A stretch of 64,000 nt of DNA from Lutibacter sp. HS1-25 (lineage in GTDB: Bacteria > Bacteroidota > Bacteroidia > Flavobacteriales > Flavobacteriaceae), in assembly GCF_004121075.1 (NCBI RefSeq), contig NZ_RHLN01000015.1, positions 1 to 64,000 of the forward strand, given 5' to 3'. The translations under genes and the position numbers were made by a program. Shown one piece after another: positions 8,695 through 18,617 of this stretch. Within the stretch, counting starts at the first letter, position 1. Each line of letters opens with the position of its first letter. The notes beneath the pieces were generated by a model. That model did not search any database and was not told the DNA's origin. It worked only from the letters and a program-made list of their open reading frames with translations.

Positions 8695-11600
8695 ATGGCA
8701 TCAAACAAAAAATACTGGAAAAGTGTTGAAGAGCTGAACGAAACAAGCTCTATTGTTGATACGTTAAAAAATAACGAGTTTGTTGAGGAAATTCCTACTG
8801 ATGAGTTTTTAGGGAATAAAGAAAGTTTAGAAACTTCATCAACAACACGTAGAGACTTTTTAAAGTATGTTGGATTTACCACTGCAGCAGCTTCTTTAGC
8901 GGCTTGTGAAGGTCCTGTAATTAAATCGATTCCTTACATTATTAAACCAGATGATATTATTCCTGGTGTTGCAGAGTATTATGCAACAACTATGGCTGAT
9001 GGTTTTGATTTTGCGAATGTTTTGGTTAAAGTTAGAGAAGGACGTCCTATCAAAATTGAACCGAATAAAGAAGTAGGTGGAGCTACAAATGCTCGTGTAC
9101 AAGCTTCTGTACTTTCATTATATGATAGCCAACGTTTAAAAGCTCCAAAAGCAAATGGGTCAGCTATTTCTTGGGCAGATGCTAACAGTCAAATTATTTC
9201 TAAATTAAATGAAGTAAAAGAAGCTGGTTTACAAATTGCTGTTTTAACAGGAACTTGTGCAAGTCCTTCAACTAAAAAATTAATAAATTCATTAAACGAT
9301 ACTTATGGTAATGTAAATCACGTTGCCTACGATGCAGTTTCAGAATCAGCAGCGTTAGATGCGTTTGAAACCATGTACGGAACAAGAGCATTGCCTGATT
9401 ATAATTTTGAAAAGGCTGAAGTAATTGTTTCTATTGGTGCAGATTTTCTTGGAGATTGGCAAGGTGGCGGTTTTTCAGCAGGTTATGCTAAAGGTCGTGT
9501 TCCTCAAAATGGAAAAATGTCTCGTCATATCCAGATAGAATCAAACATGTCTTTAACAGGTGCAAATGCAGATAAGCGTTTAATGGTTAAACCATCTGAA
9601 CAAATAACTGCATTGGCTAGATTGTATGCTACTATAACAGGTGGAGGTGTTACTATGGAAATGACTCCATTAACTGATACAGTTTCTAATGCAGCAAAAC
9701 AATTGCAAGCCGCAGGTAGTAAAGCTGTTGTTGTAACGGGTATACAAGATAAAAGCGCTCAGTTATTAGCTTTAGCAATTAATAAAGCTTTAAATAGCGA
9801 AGTGATTGATATTAAAGCTACAAAAAATATTAGAAAAGGGAATGATGCAAGTGTGTCTCAATTAATTACAGATATGAATGCTGGATTGGTTGGTGCTGTA
9901 ATTATCAATAATTCAAACCCTGTATATACTTTACCTAATTCAGCTGAATTTGTTGAAGGATTAAAGAAAGTAAAATTATCTGTAGCATGTTCTATGCAAG
10001 ATAATGAAACAGCAAATGCTGTTCAATATGCGTTGGCTGCACCACATTATTTAGAGTCTTGGGGTGATGTTGTTATTAAAAAAGGACAATATAGCTTAAT
10101 GCAACCAACAATTAAACCGTTATTTGATACACGTCAGTTTCAAGATGTTTTATTAACATGGACAGGAAACAGCGCTTCTTATTACGACTTTTTAAAGGAA
10201 ACTTGGAATGCTGATATTTTAAACGGTACTTCTTGGAATCAAGCTTTGCACGATGGCGTTTTTGTTACCCCAGTTGAAGATATTGAAATTGCAACTTTAG
10301 AAGTTGATATGGATGCTATTTTAGGAGGATTAACGTTTACTGCTTCTGATTTTGAACTTAACTTATACACAAAAACGGGTATGGGTGATGGTCAAATGGC
10401 AAACAACCCTTGGTTACAAGAATTTCCAGATCCAATTACAAGAACTTCTTGGGATAATTATTTAACAATGTCTAAAGCAGATGCCGAAGCATTGGGAGTA
10501 ATTAATTACCATGTTGCCAACGGTGCCTTAAATGGTAGTTTAGTTGAATTGACTGTGAATGACGTTTCAGATGTGTTACCTGTTTTAATTCAACCAGGTC
10601 AAGCAAATGGATCATTAGGTTTGGCGCTTGGTTATGGAAGAAAACAAGGTTTAAAAGCTGAAATGCAAACTGGTAAAAACGGTTATCAATTTTATAAAGG
10701 ATTTAATAATTTTCAAAGTAATGTTACTTTAAAAGTAGTTGAAGGTGAGCATGAGTTTGCTTGTATTCAGTTACACAATACCTTAATGGGTAGAGGTGAT
10801 ATTATTAAGGAAACAACGATAGAAGATTATAATACTGTTGATTCAAAAGAATGGAATAAAGTTCCTGTGGTTTCAATGGATCACAAAGAAGTAGAAGCCA
10901 ATTCAGTGGATCTTTGGGAGTCGTTTGATAGAACTACGGGTCATCATTTTAATTTATCGATAGATTTAAACGCTTGTACTGGATGTGGAGCCTGTGTAAT
11001 TGCTTGTCACGCTGAGAATAATGTACCAGTTGTTGGTAAAGCAGAAGTAAGAAAATCTAGAGATATGCATTGGTTGAGAATTGATAGATATTATTCTCAC
11101 GAAGAAGATTTTGCTGGTGACGTTGAAAAGAAAGAAGCTGGTAAAGGAGTTATTGGTTATAAAGATACAATGGCTGAATTAGAACATGCATCTGAAAATC
11201 CTTCAGTGGCATTTCAACCAGTTATGTGTCAACATTGTAATCATGCGCCTTGTGAGACAGTTTGTCCTGTAGCAGCTACATCTCATAGCCGTCAAGGTCA
11301 AAATCATATGGCTTATAACCGTTGTGTAGGTACTCGTTATTGTGCAAATAACTGCCCTTATAAAGTACGTAGATTTAACTGGTTTAATTATCCAAATAAC
11401 AGTGAATTTGATTTTAACATGAACGATGATTTAGGAAGAATGGTTCTAAATCCAGATGTTACAGTGCGTTCTCGTGGTGTAATGGAAAAATGTTCTATGT
11501 GTGTTCAAATGACGCAAGCTACTATCCTAAAAGCTAAAAAAGAGGGAAGACCTGTAAAAACCAATGAATTTGAAACAGCTTGTTCGAATGCTTGTAGTAC

Positions 11601-11751
11601 AGGAGCAATGATTTTTGGTGACGTAAATCACAAAGAAGATACTGTTGCTGAATTAGTAGCGGATAAAAGAGCTTATCATTTATTAGAACATATTGGTACA
11701 AAACCAAATGTAGTTTATCATGTAAAAGTGAGAAACACACAAGAAGCATAA
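8695..11751 (+). CDS. actB: Alternative complex III subunit ActB (molybdopterin-oxidoreductase-like plus Fe-S protein)
   Basis: The large iron-sulfur subunit, 1018 residues, on the periplasmic face of the complex. A twin-arginine signal R52-R53-D-F-L-K is followed by a lipobox-like LAAC with Cys71, so it is probably Tat-exported and lipid-anchored. Residues about 75-740 resemble the molybdopterin oxidoreductase catalytic domain, which in this family has no bound cofactor. Residues about 755-990 form an NrfC/ferredoxin-type domain with Cys groups CTGCGACVIAC, CQHCNHAPCETVC, CVGTRYCANNC and CSMC plus CSNAC, for one 3Fe-4S and three 4Fe-4S clusters. The gene follows actA by 79 bases and precedes actC by 34. 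Confidence 0.93.
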   Translation: MASNKKYWKSVEELNETSSIVDTLKNNEFVEEIPTDEFLGNKESLETSSTTRRDFLKYVGFTTAAASLAACEGPVIKSIPYIIKPDDIIPGVAEYYATTMADGFDFANVLVKVREGRPIKIEPNKEVGGATNARVQASVLSLYDSQRLKAPKANGSAISWADANSQIISKLNEVKEAGLQIAVLTGTCASPSTKKLINSLNDTYGNVNHVAYDAVSESAALDAFETMYGTRALPDYNFEKAEVIVSIGADFLGDWQGGGFSAGYAKGRVPQNGKMSRHIQIESNMSLTGANADKRLMVKPSEQITALARLYATITGGGVTMEMTPLTDTVSNAAKQLQAAGSKAVVVTGIQDKSAQLLALAINKALNSEVIDIKATKNIRKGNDASVSQLITDMNAGLVGAVIINNSNPVYTLPNSAEFVEGLKKVKLSVACSMQDNETANAVQYALAAPHYLESWGDVVIKKGQYSLMQPTIKPLFDTRQFQDVLLTWTGNSASYYDFLKETWNADILNGTSWNQALHDGVFVTPVEDIEIATLEVDMDAILGGLTFTASDFELNLYTKTGMGDGQMANNPWLQEFPDPITRTSWDNYLTMSKADAEALGVINYHVANGALNGSLVELTVNDVSDVLPVLIQPGQANGSLGLALGYGRKQGLKAEMQTGKNGYQFYKGFNNFQSNVTLKVVEGEHEFACIQLHNTLMGRGDIIKETTIEDYNTVDSKEWNKVPVVSMDHKEVEANSVDLWESFDRTTGHHFNLSIDLNACTGCGACVIACHAENNVPVVGKAEVRKSRDMHWLRIDRYYSHEEDFAGDVEKKEAGKGVIGYKDTMAELEHASENPSVAFQPVMCQHCNHAPCETVCPVAATSHSRQGQNHMAYNRCVGTRYCANNCPYKVRRFNWFNYPNNSEFDFNMNDDLGRMVLNPDVTVRSRGVMEKCSMCVQMTQATILKAKKEGRPVKTNEFETACSNACSTGAMIFGDVNHKEDTVAELVADKRAYHLLEHIGTKPNVVYHVKVRNTQEA

Positions 11752-11785
11752 AAATATTATTAATAGATTATAATTAAAAAGAATT

Positions 11786-13177
11786 ATGTCGTCTCATTAC
11801 GAAGCACCTATTAGAAGACCTTTAATTGATGGAGATAAAAGCTACCACGATATTACGGTTGAAGTAGCAGCCCCAGTTGAAGGTAAAGCAAATAAATTAT
11901 GGTGGACAGCCTTTGCAATTGCACTTACAGCATTCCTTTGGGGATTGGGTTCAATTATTTACACTATTGGAACAGGAATTGGAGTTTGGGGATTAAATAA
12001 AACAGTTGGTTGGGCTTGGGATATCACAAACTTTGTTTGGTGGGTTGGTATCGGTCACGCAGGTACACTTATTTCCGCAGTACTTTTATTATTTCGTCAA
12101 AAATGGAGAATGGGTATCAACCGTTCTGCAGAAGCAATGACTATTTTTTCTGTTGTTCAAGCAGGTTTATTTCCAGTAATTCACATGGGACGTGTTTGGA
12201 ATGCACACTTTGTATTGCCAATACCTAACCAATTTGGGACACTTTGGACCAACTTTAATTCACCATTATTATGGGACGTTTTTGCAATTTCAACTTATTT
12301 GTCGGTTTCATTGGTTTTCTGGTGGACTGGTTTATTACCTGATTTTGCAATGTTACGTGATAGAGCTGTAAAACCTTTTCAAAAGAAAATTTATAGTTTA
12401 TTAAGTTTTGGATGGAGCGGTAGAGCAAAAGACTGGCAACGTTTTGAAGAGGTTTCATTGGTGTTAGCAGGTTTAGCAACTCCATTGGTACTTTCAGTAC
12501 ATACCATTGTATCATTTGACTTTGCAACTTCTGTAATTCCAGGATGGCATACAACAATTTTCCCTCCTTACTTTGTTGCTGGAGCTGTATTCTCAGGATT
12601 TGCAATGGTAAATACCTTGCTAATTATTATGAGAAAAGTTTCTAACTTAGAGGCTTATATTACATTACAACACATCGAATTAATGAATATTGTAATTATG
12701 ATTACAGGTTCTATTGTTGGATGTGCTTATATTACAGAGTTATTTATTGCTTGGTATTCAGGTGTTGAATACGAACAATATGCTTTCTTAAACAGAGCAA
12801 CGGGACCTTACTGGTGGGCATATTTATTAATGATGAGTTGTAACGTATTCTCTCCACAATTTATGTGGTCTAAAAAATTAAGACAAAGTATTACTTTCTC
12901 TTTTATCATTTCAATTGTTGTAAATGTTGGAATGTGGTTTGAGAGATTTGTAATTATAGTAACATCATTACACAGAGATTATTTACCTTCATCATGGACT
13001 ATGTTCTCTCCAACTTTTGTTGATATAGGAATCTACGTTGGAACCATCGGTTTCTTCTTTGTACTATTCTTATTGTATGCAAGAACATTCCCAGTAATAG
13101 CTCAAGCAGAGGTAAAATCTATTTTAAAATCATCAGGTGAAAATTATAAAAAATTAAGAGACAGAAATCATGAGTAA
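11786..13177 (+). CDS. actC: Alternative complex III subunit ActC (NrfD-like quinol-binding membrane protein)
   Basis: A polytopic membrane subunit of the NrfD/PsrC family, 463 residues with about ten helices. It carries the quinol-oxidation site facing the ActB iron-sulfur chain. Typical landmarks are WWVGIGHAGTLISAVLLLFRQ in an early helix (TM2) and AGLATPLVLSVHTIVSFDFA in the middle. The final 8 bases overlap the start of actD, suggesting translational coupling. Confidence 0.94.
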   Translation: MSSHYEAPIRRPLIDGDKSYHDITVEVAAPVEGKANKLWWTAFAIALTAFLWGLGSIIYTIGTGIGVWGLNKTVGWAWDITNFVWWVGIGHAGTLISAVLLLFRQKWRMGINRSAEAMTIFSVVQAGLFPVIHMGRVWNAHFVLPIPNQFGTLWTNFNSPLLWDVFAISTYLSVSLVFWWTGLLPDFAMLRDRAVKPFQKKIYSLLSFGWSGRAKDWQRFEEVSLVLAGLATPLVLSVHTIVSFDFATSVIPGWHTTIFPPYFVAGAVFSGFAMVNTLLIIMRKVSNLEAYITLQHIELMNIVIMITGSIVGCAYITELFIAWYSGVEYEQYAFLNRATGPYWWAYLLMMSCNVFSPQFMWSKKLRQSITFSFIISIVVNVGMWFERFVIIVTSLHRDYLPSSWTMFSPTFVDIGIYVGTIGFFFVLFLLYARTFPVIAQAEVKSILKSSGENYKKLRDRNHE

Positions 13178-13694
13178 TAAAGTAATACAAGCAATGTATA
13201 ACGATGATGATGTTTTAATGGACGCAGTGAAAGAAGTTCGTGCGGCACATTATCATATTGATGAAGTTTATACACCATTCCCAGTTCATGGTTTAGATAA
13301 AGCAATGGGATTAAAAGGTACACGAATTGCAATTACTGCATTTATGTACGGATGTGTTGGTTTTTCATTTGCAATTTGGATGATGAACTATATGATGATA
13401 GAACAATGGCCTCAAGATATTGGTGGTAAGCCAAGTATGAGTTTCTTTTTAAATATGCCAGCATTTATTCCTATTATGTTCGAATTAAGTGTGTTTTTTG
13501 CAGCGCATTTAATGGTAATTACATTTTATATGCGTAGTAGATTATGGCCATTTAAAGAAGCTGAAAACCCAGATCCAAGAACTACTGATGATATGTTTGT
13601 AATGGAAGTAGCTGTAGATGGTAATGAAGCTGAATTGGTTTCATTCCTTGAGAAAACTGGAACTGTAGAAATTAAAGTAACTGAAAAGCACTAA
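13170..13694 (+). CDS. actD: Alternative complex III subunit ActD (DUF3341)
   Basis: Small membrane subunit, 174 residues, with two central transmembrane helices (about 49-75 and 92-122) and the DUF3341 signature HYHIDEVYTPFPVHGLDKAMG. It overlaps actC by 8 bases and is followed after 5 bases by actE. It has no cofactor of its own and holds the complex together in the known structures of the family. Confidence 0.93.
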   Translation: MSNKVIQAMYNDDDVLMDAVKEVRAAHYHIDEVYTPFPVHGLDKAMGLKGTRIAITAFMYGCVGFSFAIWMMNYMMIEQWPQDIGGKPSMSFFLNMPAFIPIMFELSVFFAAHLMVITFYMRSRLWPFKEAENPDPRTTDDMFVMEVAVDGNEAELVSFLEKTGTVEIKVTEKH

Positions 13695-13699
13695 TTAAA

Positions 13700-14254
13700 A
13701 TGAAAAGCATTTTAAAAATAACAATTGCATTGGGTTTTATAATGACTTTAACGTCTTGTTGGACAGATAAGTCAAAAAGAAACTACCAATATATGCCAGA
13801 TATGTACAAGTCTGTTGGTTATGAGACTTATTCTCAAAACCCTAACTTTGCAAATGGAATGACTACGCAGTTACCTGCTGAAGGAAGTATTGCTCGTGGT
13901 CAAGTACCTTATGATTATCCAAATACAAATGAAGGATATGAAGATGCTAAATTAAATTCTAAAAACCCTTTAGAGGTTAACGAAGAAAATTTGGCCAACG
14001 GTAAAAAAATGTACGATATCTATTGTATTTCTTGTCACGGTCAAAATGGTGCAGGTGATGGTGTTTTAGTACAACGTGATAAGTTTTTAGGAGTTCCTAA
14101 CTATAAAGATAGAGAAATTACAGAAGGAAGTATTTACCATGTAATTATGTATGGTAGAAATATGATGGGTTCTCATGCTTCACAATTAACTGCTAAAGAG
14201 CGTTGGGAAGTAACCATGTATGTGGAACAATTAAGAACTGAATTATTAAAATAA
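13700..14254 (+). CDS. actE: Alternative complex III subunit ActE (monohaem cytochrome c lipoprotein)
   Basis: A 184-residue lipoprotein cytochrome c. The signal peptide ends in the lipobox LTSC (Cys20), and one haem motif CISCHGQNGAGDG sits near residue 109. Met residues near 150 (YGRNMMGSHA) can supply the axial ligand. In this complex the ActE haem receives electrons from ActA and passes them on to the oxidase or a soluble cytochrome. It lies between actD and actF with spacers of 5 and 28 bases. Confidence 0.93.
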   Translation: MKSILKITIALGFIMTLTSCWTDKSKRNYQYMPDMYKSVGYETYSQNPNFANGMTTQLPAEGSIARGQVPYDYPNTNEGYEDAKLNSKNPLEVNEENLANGKKMYDIYCISCHGQNGAGDGVLVQRDKFLGVPNYKDREITEGSIYHVIMYGRNMMGSHASQLTAKERWEVTMYVEQLRTELLK

Positions 14255-14282
14255 GACTTTTACTAAGATAGAAATTTATAAT

Positions 14283-15599
14283 ATGTATACCTTTTCAAGT
14301 AAATTAAAAACACTTTCTTTCGCCTTAATGATTATTGGCTTTTTAGGTGTTGCTTACGGTTTTTTAACTACACCAAGTTCAGTAGAAGATGTGAAAGTAA
14401 TGTTGCAACAAAGTCATGATGCTCATGGTTCTGAAGCTTCAGCACATGAAGTTACTGTAAATGAACATGGTTCTACACAAGCACATGAGGTTGATGCTCA
14501 TGCAGAGCATGTTTTTCATTCATTGAAAAACAAACCTTGGTCTGCTTTATATGTAGCTTTGTTTTTCTTTTTTATGATTTCATTGGCAACATTGGCTTTT
14601 TATGCTATTCAACATGCAGCACAAGCAGGTTGGCCAGTTGTTTTGTTTAGAGTTATGGAAGCAATTACTGCATATTTACCAGTTGGTGGTGTGTTATTAT
14701 TTGTGTTTTTTGTACTTTCATCATTACATTTAAATCATTTATTTGTTTGGATGGATCCAGAAGTTGTAGCTCATGATGAATTAATTCAAAATAAATCAGG
14801 ATACTTAAATGTACCTTTCTTTTTAATTAGAGCTGCTATTTATATTACAGGTTGGGTTGTATATCGCAACTATGCTCGTAAATTAACTTTAGCACAAGAC
14901 AATTCAACAGACTTAACTAATTACACTAAATTATTTAAAAGTTCTGCAGCATTTTTAGTGTTCTTTTTAGTTACAGAATCTATGATGTCTTGGGATTGGA
15001 TTATGAGTTTAGATCCACACTGGTTTAGTACCTTATTTGGATGGTATGTTTTTGCAAGTATGATTGTTTCTGCAATTACAACTATAGCTTTGGTATCAAT
15101 TTATCTTAAAGGAAAAGGATATTTAGAATTTGTAAACAATAGCCATTTACATGATTTGGCTAAGTTTATGTTCGGATTCAGTATTTTTTGGACATACCTT
15201 TGGTTTTCACAATTTATGTTAATTTGGTATGCCAATATTCCTGAAGAGATTACTTACTTTGCAACTAGATTTAACGATTATAAAATACCGTTTTTAGGTA
15301 TGTTAGGTTTAAACTTTGTGTTCCCATTTTTAATATTGATGAATAGTGATTTTAAACGTGTGCCTTGGTTTATTGTTTGTGCAGGGATCGTTATTTTATT
15401 AGGTCATTATGTAGATATTTATGTAATGATTATGCCAGCAACTGTTGGTGATCAATGGTTTTTTGGAATTTCAGAAATAAGCTCGGTATTATTGGTGTTA
15501 GGATTGTTTATATATGTTGTATTCTCGGCATTGTCGAAAGTACCTTTATTAGCAAAAGGGAATCCTTTTATCAAAGAAAGTGAACATTTTCATTATTAA
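14283..15599 (+). CDS. actF: Alternative complex III subunit ActF (second NrfD-like membrane protein)
   Basis: The second polytopic subunit, 438 residues with about ten helices, homologous to ActC. After the first helix (about 11-28) comes a periplasmic loop unusually rich in His, with eight His between about residues 42 and 80 (for example SHDAHGSEASAHEV). This might bind metal ions, but that is unproven. It closes the act operon and is followed by the terminator at 15626-15656. Confidence 0.92.
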   Translation: MYTFSSKLKTLSFALMIIGFLGVAYGFLTTPSSVEDVKVMLQQSHDAHGSEASAHEVTVNEHGSTQAHEVDAHAEHVFHSLKNKPWSALYVALFFFFMISLATLAFYAIQHAAQAGWPVVLFRVMEAITAYLPVGGVLLFVFFVLSSLHLNHLFVWMDPEVVAHDELIQNKSGYLNVPFFLIRAAIYITGWVVYRNYARKLTLAQDNSTDLTNYTKLFKSSAAFLVFFLVTESMMSWDWIMSLDPHWFSTLFGWYVFASMIVSAITTIALVSIYLKGKGYLEFVNNSHLHDLAKFMFGFSIFWTYLWFSQFMLIWYANIPEEITYFATRFNDYKIPFLGMLGLNFVFPFLILMNSDFKRVPWFIVCAGIVILLGHYVDIYVMIMPATVGDQWFFGISEISSVLLVLGLFIYVVFSALSKVPLLAKGNPFIKESEHFHY

Positions 15600-15625
15600 A
15601 ATTAAAAAATAACTATAGAAAATAG

Positions 15626-15656
15626 TCCTGAATACAATTTATTCGGGATTTTTTTT
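15626..15656 (+). terminator. Terminator after actF
   Basis: A 9-bp stem (TCCTGAATA/TATTCGGGA, one G-T pair) with loop CAATT is followed by eight T. The last T is the first base of the next promoter's -7 element at 15656-15663. Confidence 0.85.
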
Positions 15657-15663
15657 ATATTTG
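15656..15663 (+). promoter_or_regulatory. -7 element of the coxB-coxA promoter
   Basis: TATATTTG matches TAnnTTTG exactly and overlaps the end of the actF terminator. The predicted leader to the coxB ATG is only about 22 bases. It lets the oxidase be expressed separately from alternative complex III. No clear -33 TTTG is visible because that region is the terminator stem. Confidence 0.65.
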
Positions 15664-15691
15664 GAACTACTATTAACAACTAACTAAAAAA

Positions 15692-16702
15692 ATGACAGCA
15701 ATACTTTACGTTTTACTGGCAATTGTTATTGCCGTGGCCATATGGCAAGTAACAAGTATCTTTAATTTAAAAGAAGCAATAGCTACCGAAAAAGACAACA
15801 ATACGCAAGGGATTATTTTTGCGATTTTTGGAATCTTTTTTTATGGTCTAATGCTATTTTCATTTTGGAAATACTCTGTAATTTTATTACCAGATGCGGC
15901 CTCAATTGAAGGTGAAAGTTACGACACCTTGTACCTGGTAACTATGGTACTAATCTTATTTGTACAAGCCATTACACAATTTTTATTATTCTTTTTTGCA
16001 TTTAAATACCGCGGAATTAAAGGTAGAAAAGCATTGTTTTATGCTGATAGTCATAAACTTGAAATGATTTGGACAATTGTTCCTGCCATTGTTTTATCTG
16101 GAATCGTGTTATACGGATTGTCTGTTTGGAACAATGTAATGGACACTTCTGATGCTGAAAACCCTTTAATTGTTGAAGTTTATGCCAAACAATTTCAATG
16201 GGAAGCACGTTATGCTGGTGAAGACAATGAATTAGGTTTGGCCAATGTTCGTAATATTAAAGGCATCAATACTATGGGTGTTGATATGACAGATAAAAAT
16301 GCTTTAGATGATGTTCCTGTAAGAGAATTACGTTTGCCTAAAGGAAGAAAAGTAATCTTTAAATTTCGTTCTCAAGATGTATTGCACTCAGCTTTTATGC
16401 CTCACTTTAGAGCACAAATGAACTGTGTTCCTGGGATGATAACTCAGTTTGCATTTACACCTAGTATGACCACTGAAGAAATGAGATTGAATGATGAAAC
16501 CATTGCAAAAGTGGAAGGTATCAACAAAATTAGAGCCGAAAAAGGGGAAGATCCTTACGAATTTGATTATTTACTTTTATGTAATAAAATTTGTGGTGCT
16601 TCGCATTATAATATGCAAATGAAAATTATTGTTCAGGAAGAAGCCGAATTCAATGCTTGGTTGAAAGATCAAAAAACAATGGCGCAAGTTGTTGTTCAAT
16701 AA
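15692..16702 (+). CDS. coxB: Cytochrome c oxidase subunit II (CuA)
   Basis: The CuA-bearing subunit that takes electrons from cytochrome c, 336 residues. The N-terminal region has three hydrophobic segments (about 1-18, 45-70, 85-110) and a fourth at about 125-148, one or two more than the usual two. The cupredoxin domain carries the CuA ligands His232 (LHSAFMPHFRAQ), Cys297, Cys301, His305 and Met308 (CNKICGASHYNM). No fused cytochrome c domain is present, so it is aa3-like rather than caa3-like. Its transcription unit with coxA starts at 15656. Subunits III and IV are not in the window. Confidence 0.95.
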   Translation: MTAILYVLLAIVIAVAIWQVTSIFNLKEAIATEKDNNTQGIIFAIFGIFFYGLMLFSFWKYSVILLPDAASIEGESYDTLYLVTMVLILFVQAITQFLLFFFAFKYRGIKGRKALFYADSHKLEMIWTIVPAIVLSGIVLYGLSVWNNVMDTSDAENPLIVEVYAKQFQWEARYAGEDNELGLANVRNIKGINTMGVDMTDKNALDDVPVRELRLPKGRKVIFKFRSQDVLHSAFMPHFRAQMNCVPGMITQFAFTPSMTTEEMRLNDETIAKVEGINKIRAEKGEDPYEFDYLLLCNKICGASHYNMQMKIIVQEEAEFNAWLKDQKTMAQVVVQ

Positions 16703-16736
16703 AAACTAACTATACTACTACTAACAAAATATAATT

Positions 16737-18488
16737 ATGTCAGATCATCATCATAAAGAAACATTTATAACTAAATACGTATTTAGTCAAGATCATAAAA
16801 TGATTTCTAAACAGTACTTGGTAACAGGTATTTTTATGGGAATAATAGGGGTGTTTATGTCTATGTTATTCCGTTTGCAAATTGCTTGGCCAGAACATTC
16901 ATTTTCTATTATTGAAGCGTTTTTAGGACACCATCAAGATGGAGGTGTAATGTCACCAGATATTTACCTTGCTTTGGTTACCATTCACGGAACAATCATG
17001 GTGTTTTTTGTATTAACAGCTGGTTTAAGTGGAACGTTTAGTAACCTTTTAATTCCATTACAAATTGGAGCTCGTGATATGGCATCTGGTTTTTTAAATA
17101 TGGTTTCATATTGGTTGTTCTTTTTATCGAGTGTAATTATGGTATTGTCTTTGTTTATTGAAGCAGGTCCTGCTTCAGCTGGATGGACAATTTACCCACC
17201 ACTGAGTGCCTTGCCACAAGCAATTCCTGGATCTGGATTGGGTATGACAATGTGGTTGGTTTCTATGGCTATTTTTATTGCATCATCATTAATAGGTGCC
17301 TTAAACTATATTGTAACGGTATTAAATTTAAGAACTGTTGGAATGAAAATGACAAGATTGCCTTTAACAATTTGGGCTTTCTTTATCACTGCAATTATTG
17401 GTGTGGTTTCTTTCCCAGTATTGTTATCTGCAGCTTTATTGTTAATTTTTGATAGAAGTTTTGGAACGTCATTTTATTTATCAGACATTTTTATTCAAGG
17501 TGAAGTATTACATTACCAAGGTGGATCGCCAGTTTTGTTTGAACATTTATTTTGGTTCTTAGGTCACCCTGAAGTTTATATTGTATTGTTACCTGCATTG
17601 GGTATTACTTCTGAAATTATTTCAACAAACTCTAGAAAACCAATTTTTGGATACAGAGCCATGATTGGGTCTATTATTGCAATCGCATTTTTGTCAACCA
17701 TTGTTTGGGGTCACCATATGTTTGTATCGGGTATGAATCCTTTCTTAGGGTCTGTATTTACTTTTACAACCTTATTAATTGCGATTCCTTCAGCAGTAAA
17801 AGCATTTAATTACATTACCACACTTTGGAAAGGAAATTTACAAATGAATCCTGCGATGTTATTTTCAATCGGATTGGTTTCAACATTTATTTCTGGTGGA
17901 TTAACAGGGTTGGTTCTTGGAGATAGTGCATTAGATATTAATGTTCACGATACGTATTTTGTTGTTGCGCATTTTCACTTGGTAATGGGTGTATCTGCAA
18001 TTTACGGAATGTTTGCAGGTGTATATCACTGGTTTCCTAAAATGTATGGTAGAATGATGAATAAAACTTTGGGTTACTGGCACTTTTGGTTAACGGCTGT
18101 TGCTGCTTATGGTGTTTTCTTCCCAATGCATTTTATTGGTTTGGCAGGTTTACCTCGTAGATATTATGCAAATACTGCTTTTCCATTATTTGATGATGTT
18201 GCCGATGTTAATATTGTTATTACGATGTTTGCAATTTTAGGTGGTGCGGCACAGATCATTTTCTTAGCAAACTTTTTTATAAGTATTTATAAAGGTAAAA
18301 AAGCAACTCAAAACCCTTGGAAGTCTAACACTTTAGAATGGACGACTCCTGTAGAGCACATTCACGGAAACTGGCCTGGTGAAATACCAGCTGTACACCG
18401 TTGGGCTTATGATTATAGCAAACCTGGTTATGATGAAGATTATGTTTGTCAAACCACACCTTTAAAAGATGGGGAAGACCCAACATAA
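16737..18488 (+). CDS. coxA: Cytochrome c oxidase subunit I (haem a-a3/CuB)
   Basis: Catalytic subunit of the proton-pumping terminal oxidase, 583 residues with about twelve helices. CuB and haem ligands are visible: HPEVY (with the cross-linked Tyr), WGHHMF, and HDTYFVVAHFHLVMG for haem a3 and haem a. It is 34 bases behind coxB and followed by a strong terminator. With ActABCDEF upstream, this gives a complete quinol-to-oxygen route that bypasses the bc1 complex. Confidence 0.97.
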   Translation: MSDHHHKETFITKYVFSQDHKMISKQYLVTGIFMGIIGVFMSMLFRLQIAWPEHSFSIIEAFLGHHQDGGVMSPDIYLALVTIHGTIMVFFVLTAGLSGTFSNLLIPLQIGARDMASGFLNMVSYWLFFLSSVIMVLSLFIEAGPASAGWTIYPPLSALPQAIPGSGLGMTMWLVSMAIFIASSLIGALNYIVTVLNLRTVGMKMTRLPLTIWAFFITAIIGVVSFPVLLSAALLLIFDRSFGTSFYLSDIFIQGEVLHYQGGSPVLFEHLFWFLGHPEVYIVLLPALGITSEIISTNSRKPIFGYRAMIGSIIAIAFLSTIVWGHHMFVSGMNPFLGSVFTFTTLLIAIPSAVKAFNYITTLWKGNLQMNPAMLFSIGLVSTFISGGLTGLVLGDSALDINVHDTYFVVAHFHLVMGVSAIYGMFAGVYHWFPKMYGRMMNKTLGYWHFWLTAVAAYGVFFPMHFIGLAGLPRRYYANTAFPLFDDVADVNIVITMFAILGGAAQIIFLANFFISIYKGKKATQNPWKSNTLEWTTPVEHIHGNWPGEIPAVHRWAYDYSKPGYDEDYVCQTTPLKDGEDPT

Positions 18489-18510
18489 TAGTGAAAAATT
18501 AAAATATATA

Positions 18511-18543
18511 AAAAACCTTTCTAAATATTAGAAAGGTTTTTTT
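18511..18543 (+). terminator. Terminator after coxA
   Basis: Stem CCTTTCTAA/TTAGAAAGG with loop ATA, preceded by an A-run and followed by seven T. Confidence 0.9.
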
Positions 18544-18566
18544 ATGCAAATCAATAATTTTTTCAA

Positions 18567-18591
18567 AATAAAAAAGCACCTGAAAAGGTGC
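18567..18591 (-). terminator. Minus-strand terminator after the J-domain gene
   Basis: Stem GCACCT/AGGTGC with a 4-base loop. On the minus strand it is followed by a T-run and lies 27 bases after the stop of the J-domain/KTSC gene. Confidence 0.8.
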
Positions 18592-18617
18592 CTTCGAAAT
18601 TATTCAAACAAATATAA

